From the NCBI GenBank assembly GCA_001603805.1, contig LUZY01000013.1, forward strand, positions 412,723 to 476,722: DNA of 64,000 nt. Reading direction: 5' to 3'. Positions 52,145-60,450 of this stretch are shown here, in pieces (within the stretch, counting starts at the first letter, position 1; every line of letters starts with the position of its first letter). The stretch is from Deferribacterales bacterium Deferri_01 (lineage in GTDB: Bacteria > Chrysiogenota > Deferribacteres > Deferribacterales > Geovibrionaceae). A program made the translations under genes and the position numbers. The notes beneath the pieces were generated by a model. The model worked only from the letters and a program-made list of their open reading frames with translations, was not told the DNA's origin and ran no database searches.

Positions 52145-53182
52145 ATGAGGGGCAGGATAATTTTCTGGCTGTCCCTTGTCTGCCTGCTTATTCTGTTTGT
52201 TCTTTTCGGGCTCAAACACGGCGCAGTTCAGAATACGTGGAGAAATACTTTGTCAGCCCTCGTCATGAGCGGTGAGCATGAGGATCTGGAATATTTCATA
52301 TGGCATCTCCGTATGCCTAAAATCCTTGCAGCTCTTGCTGTTGGCGGTGCGCTTTCCGTGAGCGGAGTAATATTGCAGAATATCCTGAACAACCCGCTGG
52401 CGTCTTCATTCACACTGGGTCTCTCGCAGGGAGCAGCTTTCGGAGCAGCTTTTTCCATAATAATCCTCGGCGCCGGTTCTCTCATGCACACAGGCAGCGG
52501 GCTCGTTTTCGGCAATATGGGCATGATAGCCGCAGGAGCCTTCTGCGGCACCATGCTTGCCTCTTTTGTGATTCTGATGTTCTCATTTGTAAAAGGAATG
52601 TCCGCACAAGGGCTTATACTTGCGGGTGTGGCAATGTCCGCTTTTTTCAGCGCATGTACCATGCTTCTGCAATATTTTTCAACCGACAACCAGCTTGCAG
52701 CAACAGTTTTCTGGACATTCGGTGACTTAAGCAAAGGCGGCTGGCACGAAGCTCTGACAGTTCTTGCTGTAATGCTCTTCGGTATACTGTTCAGTTTCCG
52801 CTTCAGCTGGGATTACAACGCAATCCAATGGGGAGAGCTGCATGCGGCAGGACTTGGAGTAGAAGTCAGAAAAATACGCATATACTCTCTCATAATAACA
52901 TCCATAATGGCGGCTTTTGCCACGGCATTTTACGGTGTCATAGGCTTTGTGGGGCTCATAGCTCCGCACATGGTACGGCTAATGTTCAAACACACAGGAC
53001 ACGGTTTTCTCATACCGGCATCTGCTCTTTTAGGCGGAGTTTTTCTTTTGGGAGCAGATCTGCTGGCGCAGATTATATTGTATCCATTGGCGCTTCCAGT
53101 GGGCGTAATAACAGCTTTTGCAGGAGTTCCGATGTTTCTGTTCCTGCTGATGAAGAGGTCAATCAAAAATGCTCAGGGCTGA
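52145..53182 (+). CDS. FecCD/BtuC-type ABC transporter permease
   Basis: A 345-residue permease with about ten helices. RMPKILAALAVGGALSVSGV, then QNILNNPLASSFTLGLSQGA, near the N-terminus, and the coupling segment GVIGFVGLIAPHMVRLMFKH are hallmarks of the iron-siderophore/B12/nickel-chelate group. It should form the membrane channel with the ATPase encoded next. A NikR-like operator lies just upstream. No substrate-binding protein is encoded in the cluster. Confidence 0.93.
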   Translation: MRGRIIFWLSLVCLLILFVLFGLKHGAVQNTWRNTLSALVMSGEHEDLEYFIWHLRMPKILAALAVGGALSVSGVILQNILNNPLASSFTLGLSQGAAFGAAFSIIILGAGSLMHTGSGLVFGNMGMIAAGAFCGTMLASFVILMFSFVKGMSAQGLILAGVAMSAFFSACTMLLQYFSTDNQLAATVFWTFGDLSKGGWHEALTVLAVMLFGILFSFRFSWDYNAIQWGELHAAGLGVEVRKIRIYSLIITSIMAAFATAFYGVIGFVGLIAPHMVRLMFKHTGHGFLIPASALLGGVFLLGADLLAQIILYPLALPVGVITAFAGVPMFLFLLMKRSIKNAQG

Positions 53183-53918
53183 AAATATCTGCTGTACACT
53201 TAAAAACGGCAGGAAAATACTTGATGATGTCTCCTTTCAGCTTCAAAAAGGAGAAATATGCGGAATTATAGGTCCAAACGGGGCAGGAAAAACCACACTG
53301 ATGAAGATCATAGCCGGTGTTCTCAAACCCTCCGGAGGCAGTGTAAAAGTTGAAGGGTGTCTTATAAACCAGATGAAGCGCAGGGAAACCGCACGGAAAA
53401 TAGCCTATCTGCCCCAGACAACCCACGCCGTACCGTGCAGTGTTTATGACTCGGTTCTGATAGGCAGAAAGCCTTATATGACTTGGCACCCGAAACAGGA
53501 AGACCGCAGCATGGCGGAAGATGTAATGGACGAACTGGGCATAGCCCATATGAAGGACAAATGCGTAACAGAACTTAGCGGCGGAGAGTTTCAGAAAATA
53601 CTTATCGCAAGGGCGTTAGTTCAGAATGCGGAAGTGCTTATGCTTGATGAGCCCATAAACCATCTGGATGTTAAAAACCAGGTGGAAATAATGGAGACTG
53701 CGAAAAGCATAACTGAACGCAGGAATCTCACAACGCTGATCGTACTTCATGATCTCAATCTCGCTGTGCGTTATGCGGATAAAATACTTCTCCTTGATAA
53801 TGGCTCAACACTGTACTACGGAAACAAATGCGAAATGGACGAGGCGCACCTCAGCAGCGCCTATAAGATCCCCATTGAAATAAAAAGTATAAACAAAAAA
53901 AGCTACGTTATTTACTGA
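53169..53918 (+). CDS. ABC transporter ATP-binding protein (FecE/BtuD type)
   Basis: A 249-residue ATPase with Walker A GPNGAGKTT at 35-43, signature LSGGEFQKILIARAL, Walker B VLMLDEPINHLD and H-loop LIVLHDLNLAV. It overlaps the permease gene by 14 bases and drives that importer. The stop overlaps the convergent unknown gene by seven bases. Confidence 0.94.
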   Translation: MLRAENICCTLKNGRKILDDVSFQLQKGEICGIIGPNGAGKTTLMKIIAGVLKPSGGSVKVEGCLINQMKRRETARKIAYLPQTTHAVPCSVYDSVLIGRKPYMTWHPKQEDRSMAEDVMDELGIAHMKDKCVTELSGGEFQKILIARALVQNAEVLMLDEPINHLDVKNQVEIMETAKSITERRNLTTLIVLHDLNLAVRYADKILLLDNGSTLYYGNKCEMDEAHLSSAYKIPIEIKSINKKSYVIY

Positions 53919-54379
53919 GCAGGAACGCAGGTGAGTTTATCAAAAACAAATTGCATATCAGCGGTAATCTGCCTTTTTTCCTTATAGAGCCTTGCTGTTT
54001 CAGAGGCGGCTTTTTTGAGGGATTCGGAAGTAAACTCTTTTACAGGGCTTAACGCCTGCGGGGCATAATTCAGAAGATCATATCTGTACTTCATTAGCAT
54101 CTTTGCAGATTCATCATCTGAAGTTGTTACGCTTATGGTTCCGGTGCATACAAAGGGAAGCCCGCTGCCGTTGGTAAACAGTTTAACATCCGTAAAGAGA
54201 ATAGTGTTTATGTCACCATCCTTGCTTTTTTCAATTGAAGCAAAACTCCCCTTCCCTGCTGTCTGCTGGAAGGAGTCAAAGTCGGAATCGGTTCCCATAA
54301 ATTTGCTTGTGTAGTAGATCATTCCGAACGCCACTATAAACAGCGTGATGGACATTATCATATATCTTACTGATTTCAT
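53912..54379 (-). CDS. Membrane-anchored periplasmic protein of unknown function
   Basis: A 155-residue protein with one N-terminal helix (about 5-27) and a mixed alpha/beta periplasmic part that ends in QFVFDKLTCVPAQ. A TTG at 54397 is in frame, but the ATG at 54379 with GAGAGG about ten bases upstream is preferred. I recognise no family. It follows the permease genes on the same strand after about 80 bases and may belong to that cluster. Confidence 0.6.
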   Translation of the reverse strand: MKSVRYMIMSITLFIVAFGMIYYTSKFMGTDSDFDSFQQTAGKGSFASIEKSKDGDINTILFTDVKLFTNGSGLPFVCTGTISVTTSDDESAKMLMKYRYDLLNYAPQALSPVKEFTSESLKKAASETARLYKEKRQITADMQFVFDKLTCVPAQ

Positions 54380-54462
54380 GAATCTGATACCTCTCAATTA
54401 ATAATGCAAAAAACCTGCATCCTGTAGTTTTTCGCATACACGCTCACATTACTCAAGTTCTC

Positions 54463-55677
54463 TCAGCTCTTCAATGCTTCAACAGGCTTTACTTTGGTTG
54501 CCAGAGAAGCAGGATAAGCACCGGCAATTACACCAATCAGAAGAGAGGACACAAATGCGGCGACACCTCCGGCAGTGCTGAAAGCAAATGGGAGCTTGCC
54601 GCTGGCAAAGACTCCGTAACATGTGAGAAGCCCTAAAAAGCCGCCGAATATTCCGCCGCACAAACCTATAATTGTCGATTCACCGAGGAATTGACGCATA
54701 ATATCACGCCTGCGTGCGCCCACTGCCCGGCGTATTCCTATCTCCTGACTGCGCTGACCGACAATAAGCAGCATGATGGAAAATATGCCCAGTCCGCCTA
54801 TCAGATAGCTCACGGCAGCAGTAATATTACCAAGAAAGCTGACTATTTCGAGAACTTCCGTACGCATCTCCATCATATCAGAAGGTGAGATAATGTCAAA
54901 GTCATCCTCCTGACCTGCGCCGATTTTATGGTTTCGTCTCAATATGTTCTGTATTCCGGTTATTATCTGAGACTCATAATCATATTTCTGCATCTGCACC
55001 ATGATACCGTCCACATAGTCAACATTTCTGATGCGCTTCATATGAGTATTCAGGGGCATGACAAGGACATCATCAAGGCTTGCTCCTGTAAGATCCGTAC
55101 CCATTGGCTCCAGCACACCGGAAACGATAAAAGGCACACGATAGATCAGAACTGTTCTGCCCACAGGGTTTTCATTGCCGAAAAGCTTCTGCTTGACTTC
55201 CGAACCGATAATGCAGATTCTCGACATGTTCGCATCATCACTGTCACTGAACATGCTCCCGCTCTCCAGATTGAATTTTTTCAACTTAAAACCTTCTGTG
55301 GTCAAGCCTGTGGCACTGGTGCTTATAGTTATGCCATCGTAGGTTACAGGCGTGGAGCTAATGGTGAAGACTTCCGCTGTCTTTACACCGCTGACTTCAT
55401 CGCTTATATCCTGAAGGTCAACAGGCTTAAGCATCGTTGACTGGTATATAACCTGTGCCGATGCTCTGCGGCGAACTTTGCCCGACACCACGGTAAGGAT
55501 ATTTTCGCCGAATTTATCAATCTCCAGCCGTACCTTTTTCTCCAAAGAGGCAGTAAGACTTGTGACCAGAATAACCGCATATGTTCCCAAAAGCACACCG
55601 ATCACCGCAAGAGCCGTGCGCACCTTGTAAGCCCTTAAAACATCTACGATTATCTTAAAAGTAAGGAGATACTTCAT
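54463..55677 (-). CDS. MacB/FtsX-like ABC permease, second copy
   Basis: A 404-residue permease of the MacB/FtsX type: one N-terminal helix (about 16-38), a large periplasmic MacB_PCD domain (about 40-250), and three C-terminal helices with RSQEIGIRRAVGARRRDIMRQF, the coupling region. It begins one base after the related upstream copy and probably pairs with it as a heterodimer. MacB proteins act as mechanotransmitters in export of lipids or toxins, or in lipoprotein sorting. No ATPase or adaptor gene is next to it. Confidence 0.85.
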   Translation of the reverse strand: MKYLLTFKIIVDVLRAYKVRTALAVIGVLLGTYAVILVTSLTASLEKKVRLEIDKFGENILTVVSGKVRRRASAQVIYQSTMLKPVDLQDISDEVSGVKTAEVFTISSTPVTYDGITISTSATGLTTEGFKLKKFNLESGSMFSDSDDANMSRICIIGSEVKQKLFGNENPVGRTVLIYRVPFIVSGVLEPMGTDLTGASLDDVLVMPLNTHMKRIRNVDYVDGIMVQMQKYDYESQIITGIQNILRRNHKIGAGQEDDFDIISPSDMMEMRTEVLEIVSFLGNITAAVSYLIGGLGIFSIMLLIVGQRSQEIGIRRAVGARRRDIMRQFLGESTIIGLCGGIFGGFLGLLTCYGVFASGKLPFAFSTAGGVAAFVSSLLIGVIAGAYPASLATKVKPVEALKS

Positions 55678-55678
55678 T

Positions 55679-56884
55679 TCATCTGCTCCGTATGGCGTCT
55701 ATGGGGTTAACCGAAGCCGCCCTGCCCGCCGGAGCGGTTCCGAAAACAGCCGCAATGAGCATTGACACAAAAAGAGCAGCGAAAAATACTACAGGAGAAA
55801 TCTGAGCAGTAAATATTCCGAAGCCTGAAACCGCTTTTGCACCTATTGAACCTAAGAGAAACCCTAAAAGAGCCCCCAGAAGAGTTATTATGCCGAATTC
55901 AAGTATAAACTGCGTAAAGATATCGGACTTTGTTGCGCCGAAGGCACGCCTTATACCTATCTCCTTTGTGCGCTCCTGAACAGAGATAAGAAACATGTTT
56001 GCCATTACAAATCCGCCCACAGAAACTGTGAGAAGGGTCATTATCCCGATGAAAACCATTATTGCGCCGCTGATAGCAAGAAAGAATTTCATTATCATAT
56101 CAGGGCTTACAATTAAAAAGTCACTGTCCTGATCATCAGCCAGATTGTGACGCATGCGGAGAAAGCTTTCAAGCTCGTCAACACGCTGACTTATGTTTTT
56201 TATATCCTCGAAGCTCACACGAAGCAGCATAATATACTTATATTGACCGGAAATACGCTTCATCACAGATGACATGGGCATTATAAACCTGTCGTTCATA
56301 TTGAGAGATACAGGTTTAAGGACACCGATTATCTGACAGTAAAAGCTGTTTACCTTAACATATTTGCCTATAGGATCCTCTGACTCTTCAAACAGAGCCC
56401 GCTTCACCGTATCCCCCAAAACACATACATTAGCGGCGGATTCCTGATCAATAGGCAGAATGTCCCTTCCCGAAGCCAGCTCCCATGATTTCATCTCCGT
56501 ATATGCAACAGGAGTTCCAATAGCAAAAGCCACATGGTGCTTGTCACGGTATGAGATCCTTGTGCTGCCGTTCGGCAGAAAGGGATGGACACTGTATGCC
56601 GTAGGGAATGCATCTTTAATAGCCTGGACATCCTCAACTGTAAGAGTCATCGACCTGAAACCGTGCCCGCCCACATTCCTTTGCCCGCCGAAAATCATGA
56701 CAGTATCAGGACCGAAGGTGTTTATCAGCTCGGTAACAGATTTATAGGCTCCGTTGACTACTGCAACCACAAGAGTTACAGCAGCAATACCCAGACCTAT
56801 AGCAAAAACAGAAAGAAATGTTCTGAGCCTGTAGGAAATGACTCCCTGAACAGCCTCAAAGAAAATATTTATAAGTTTTTTCAC
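55679..56884 (-). CDS. MacB/FtsX-like ABC permease, first copy
   Basis: A 401-residue permease with the same topology as the following gene: first helix about 17-38, periplasmic MacB_PCD domain, three C-terminal helices with QERTKEIGIRRAFGATKSDI. It starts at the base after the ntrX stop. Divergence from the second copy is large, so a heterodimer is likely rather than a recent duplication. The partner ATPase must be encoded elsewhere if this is a normal ABC system. Confidence 0.85.
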   Translation of the reverse strand: MKKLINIFFEAVQGVISYRLRTFLSVFAIGLGIAAVTLVVAVVNGAYKSVTELINTFGPDTVMIFGGQRNVGGHGFRSMTLTVEDVQAIKDAFPTAYSVHPFLPNGSTRISYRDKHHVAFAIGTPVAYTEMKSWELASGRDILPIDQESAANVCVLGDTVKRALFEESEDPIGKYVKVNSFYCQIIGVLKPVSLNMNDRFIMPMSSVMKRISGQYKYIMLLRVSFEDIKNISQRVDELESFLRMRHNLADDQDSDFLIVSPDMIMKFFLAISGAIMVFIGIMTLLTVSVGGFVMANMFLISVQERTKEIGIRRAFGATKSDIFTQFILEFGIITLLGALLGFLLGSIGAKAVSGFGIFTAQISPVVFFAALFVSMLIAAVFGTAPAGRAASVNPIDAIRSR

Positions 56885-58255
56885 TCAGCCGCCGTTTTTA
56901 TCTTTGTCCAGATCGTACTGCTTGATTTTGCGGTGCAGGTATGTCCTCTCAATATCAAGAGTCTTTGCCGATCTGCTTATGTTCCATGAGTTACTCTTTA
57001 GAACATTCAGAATGTAATATTTCTCAAAATTTTCTTTGGCGTGCTTCAGAGTGTAGCTGAATTCTATATCATACTTAACAGGTTTTTCCGGTGCGCCTAA
57101 CAGAAAAGAAGGAGCATCCTCCACCGTGAGAGTGTCTTCATCCGCAAGAACAACCATCCGCTCAACTATATTTTTAAGCTGACGCACGTTGCCCGGCCAT
57201 TCAAAACGGGTAAAGGCGTCCATAAGATCATCGTCTATCCCGCGAAGGGGCATCCCGTTCATGGAACATGCTTCTCTCACAAAGAAATTGACAAGAGGCG
57301 GAATATCCTCGCTGCGCTCTCTCAGAGGGGGTACAACAAAGGGAACAACATTGATCCTGTAATACAAATCCTCACGGAAGTTTCCCGCTTTGATCTCCTC
57401 TTCGAGATTTTTGTTTGTGGCGCATATAAGCCTGAAATCCGATTGTATAAGCTCATTTCCCCCGACTCTGGTAAACTGGCTTGTTTCAAGCACACGGAGC
57501 AGCTTTGCCTGTGCGGCAAGCTCCATATCACCTATTTCATCAAGGAAAACAGTTCCGCCGTCCGCCATCTCAAACTTACCCTTGGTTGTGGCGTGGGCTC
57601 CGGTGTACGAGCCTTTTTCATGCCCGAACATTTCACTTTCAATCAGGTCAGAGGGTATGGCGGCGCAGTTTATCTCCACAAAGTTTTTCTTGTCCCGTTT
57701 GCTGAGCATATGAACAAGGCGTGCCACATGCTCCTTTCCTGTTCCGTTTTCACCGGTGATGAGAACCCAGGCATTAGTCGGAGCTATTTTTTCTATTTTT
57801 CTTTTAAGCTCTGCCATGCGGGAGGAGGAGCCTATAAGGTCATATTTTTTAAGGGTGTTGAATTTATATTCACGCAGGTCGTGTATCAGCTTGAGCTTGT
57901 CTTCAAGGTGCTTAACAATAAGCACAATACGCTCAAGGGAAAGAGGCTTCTCAAGGAAATCCCACGCCCCGAAACGGATCGCCTCAACTGCGTTTTCGAT
58001 ATTGCCGTGTCCGCTTATCATTACCACTTCAATTTCGGGGTAGTAGCGTTTGATCTCTTTTAAGCCTTCTATTCCGTCCTTATCCGGCAGCCATATGTCC
58101 AGAAAAAGAAAGTCATACATCTGGCTTTTGAGCTTTTCATACCCTTCGGAAAAAGTAAGAGCATAATCAACCTCGTAGCCTTCATCCTCAAGGATTCCCT
58201 GTATTGTCGTACATATATTCTTTTCATCGTCTATAATGAGTGTTTTCAATGTCAT
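56885..58255 (-). CDS. ntrX: Sigma-54-dependent response regulator, NtrX-like
   Basis: A 456-residue regulator: receiver domain (acceptor D53 in FLFLDIWLPDKDG), AAA domain with Walker A GENGTGKE, Walker B GGTVFLDEIGDM and Arg fingers, and a Fis-type helix-turn-helix (NISRSAKTLDIERTYLHRK). The sigma-54 contact loop reads GSYTGA instead of GAFTGA. It overlaps the ntrY end by four bases. NtrYX responds to nitrogen and redox in several phyla; here it shares an operon with two permeases. Confidence 0.88.
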   Translation of the reverse strand: MTLKTLIIDDEKNICTTIQGILEDEGYEVDYALTFSEGYEKLKSQMYDFLFLDIWLPDKDGIEGLKEIKRYYPEIEVVMISGHGNIENAVEAIRFGAWDFLEKPLSLERIVLIVKHLEDKLKLIHDLREYKFNTLKKYDLIGSSSRMAELKRKIEKIAPTNAWVLITGENGTGKEHVARLVHMLSKRDKKNFVEINCAAIPSDLIESEMFGHEKGSYTGAHATTKGKFEMADGGTVFLDEIGDMELAAQAKLLRVLETSQFTRVGGNELIQSDFRLICATNKNLEEEIKAGNFREDLYYRINVVPFVVPPLRERSEDIPPLVNFFVREACSMNGMPLRGIDDDLMDAFTRFEWPGNVRQLKNIVERMVVLADEDTLTVEDAPSFLLGAPEKPVKYDIEFSYTLKHAKENFEKYYILNVLKSNSWNISRSAKTLDIERTYLHRKIKQYDLDKDKNGG

Positions 58256-60450
58256 ACCCCTTTGGGCAGCTCCAGAGTGAATCTGGTATATTCATTCTGC
58301 CTGCTTTCAACCGTGATAGTTCCGTTGTGTTCATCAACAATTTTCTTAACTATCGCAAGCCCAAGCCCTGTTCCTTCAGCTTTTTTGCTGAAATACGGAA
58401 CAAAAACCCTGCCTATATCCTCCGGTGCTATGCCTGCTCCGTTGTCCTCCACTGTGATACGGCACATGCCATTCTCAGATATGACATTAATCAGTATCCT
58501 CCCGCCTTTTTCCATGGCATGAATGGCGTTGTTCAGCAGATTATAAAAAACACGTTTGAGCTGATTTCTGTCGGCATTTATTTTACAGTCACGGCTTTCA
58601 TAAACAAATTCAATATCAGGATGCGACTGACGGTAAAAGTCTGTCACCTCAAAGAGAAGCTCACCCAGATTAAATACACCTTTGGTGAGATCAGGCAGAC
58701 GGGAGAAAGAGTTAAACTCATTCACCATATTCTGAAGCTCATTAACCTCTGTGATAATCGTATCCATACTGCTGTTCACAAGTTCACCGTCCGCACCTTC
58801 AAGGCTTTTGCCCAGACGTTTTTTCACCCTTTCCGCAGTGAGTTTTATGGGAGTAAGAGGGTTTTTTATCTCGTGCGCTATTCTGGTAGCTATCTCACGC
58901 CAGATGTTCATTCGCTGGTTTTGTATAATATCAGTCAGATCATCAAGCACCATAACCACATTTTCCACATCGCCGTCCGCACCGAAAAGCTTTGTGATTG
59001 TAACTGCGAAGGTGCGCAGGTCATCCCCTACAGAAAGCTCTGTCTGAGAATGTTTTGAGGACTTGGTACTGAGCATGAACTCACGGAGTTCTCCCATTAC
59101 ATTATTTTCAAAAGAATCAGGGTTGTTGTTCCGCAGCATCTCGGCAGGATCGTTGTATTTAAGGATCTGCAAGGACTCATCAAAGAGAACTATAGCCGAT
59201 TTTACATTTTTGAAAACAGTATCAATATACTGGTTATCCTTTGCTATCTGCATGAACATTTCAGCGAGCTTTTCATTTTTCAGATTAAGCTCCTCATTAT
59301 GTTCTTTAAGCCTTTTAACCATGTCGTTGAATGCTCCGGTCAATACTCCGACCTCATCCTCGCCCACGGATTCCAGCTTAACGTCAAGGTTACCTTTAGA
59401 AACATTAAGAGACGCTTCCGCCAGTTTTTCCAGAGGCTGTGTTATACCCCTTGAGAATATAAGGCTGCCCCATATCCCGGCGAAAACCACAAGAAGAGTC
59501 ATAAGCACAAGCAGAAGCTTATAAGCGTTTTTAACAGGTTCTGCAAAAAACTGTGTCTGGCTGTAGTTATTATATGAATCGAGTATTTTAGAGACCTGCT
59601 CCGCTTCATTAGCGGGAACCTTTCTGTAAATAAAAACAGCGCCGAGAACCAGATTTTCATTGCTTTTGGAAACAACAGGATGCCCAACCCAGTAGATCTG
59701 CTCGTAACCGAAAAACTCATAACGGGCAACTCTTTGCTTGCTCAGTATCTCGTTAACCACGTCACCGTTAACAAATGAGAAAAAGAAGAACCCTCCCTTT
59801 TCTTCTGAGCTTATCTTCGCTTCCTGATTATTGTATATGGCTATGCCGTCTATCTGGTTTTTAGCGGAATATTCTTTTATATACGCATCCAGCTCTTTTT
59901 TGTATCTGGTCTGCATAAAGTCACGTTCGGATATAACCTTTGAAAGAGTGCTGCTGTGTTCGATAATATCCTGCTCAAGCCTGTTCTGGTATTTCTGCAT
60001 CAGGTCTATTGAGCTTTTGAGCGCCTGCTCTATCTGGGCGTCAAACCATTTATCAATGGTTTTGTTTATTACGGTGCTTGAAAAGGCGAAAACAATAAAG
60101 ACGGGAATAACCGTCAGCACAACAGAGAATATAACCAGTTTGCTTTGAAGCCTTGCACCGAAAATATTCCGCCGCCGCTCCGCCAGCATCTTGCCCAGAT
60201 TGCGGAAAATAAGAATGAAAACAACAAGCAGAAGGATAATATTAATATTGATAAGCAGGAATATTGATACGTTGGAGTACCACGGGAAGCCGGTGTTGAC
60301 AATATTTGAGCCCGCAGCGAGGTTAACTGCCACAAGAGCGGCAAAGAGAAGTGCGTAAAGCCCTATGCGTTTTACGGTGAATTTGCCCTTAAGCAGCATC
60401 AGTTTCTTTTTGCGTTCCGAGAGTCCGAACATTCTGAATCTATTTATCAT
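58252..60450 (-). CDS. ntrY: Sensor histidine kinase, NtrY-like
   Basis: A 732-residue membrane kinase with three N-terminal helices (about 28-46, 60-80, 102-124), a periplasmic sensor of about 190 residues and a fourth helix. HAMP (GITQPLEKLAEASLNVSKGN), a PAS domain (IVLFDESLQILKYNDPAEML) and HisKA with RIAHEIKNPLTPIKLTAERV follow. The ATPase domain ends in VPYFSKKAEGTGLGLAIVKK. The order is that of NtrY. The longest frame reaches 60624 inside the TPR gene, but the ATG at 60450 with GGCGGGG is the real start and overlaps the TPR stop by 11 bases. Confidence 0.87.
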   Translation of the reverse strand: MINRFRMFGLSERKKKLMLLKGKFTVKRIGLYALLFAALVAVNLAAGSNIVNTGFPWYSNVSIFLLININIILLLVVFILIFRNLGKMLAERRRNIFGARLQSKLVIFSVVLTVIPVFIVFAFSSTVINKTIDKWFDAQIEQALKSSIDLMQKYQNRLEQDIIEHSSTLSKVISERDFMQTRYKKELDAYIKEYSAKNQIDGIAIYNNQEAKISSEEKGGFFFFSFVNGDVVNEILSKQRVARYEFFGYEQIYWVGHPVVSKSNENLVLGAVFIYRKVPANEAEQVSKILDSYNNYSQTQFFAEPVKNAYKLLLVLMTLLVVFAGIWGSLIFSRGITQPLEKLAEASLNVSKGNLDVKLESVGEDEVGVLTGAFNDMVKRLKEHNEELNLKNEKLAEMFMQIAKDNQYIDTVFKNVKSAIVLFDESLQILKYNDPAEMLRNNNPDSFENNVMGELREFMLSTKSSKHSQTELSVGDDLRTFAVTITKLFGADGDVENVVMVLDDLTDIIQNQRMNIWREIATRIAHEIKNPLTPIKLTAERVKKRLGKSLEGADGELVNSSMDTIITEVNELQNMVNEFNSFSRLPDLTKGVFNLGELLFEVTDFYRQSHPDIEFVYESRDCKINADRNQLKRVFYNLLNNAIHAMEKGGRILINVISENGMCRITVEDNGAGIAPEDIGRVFVPYFSKKAEGTGLGLAIVKKIVDEHNGTITVESRQNEYTRFTLELPKGV

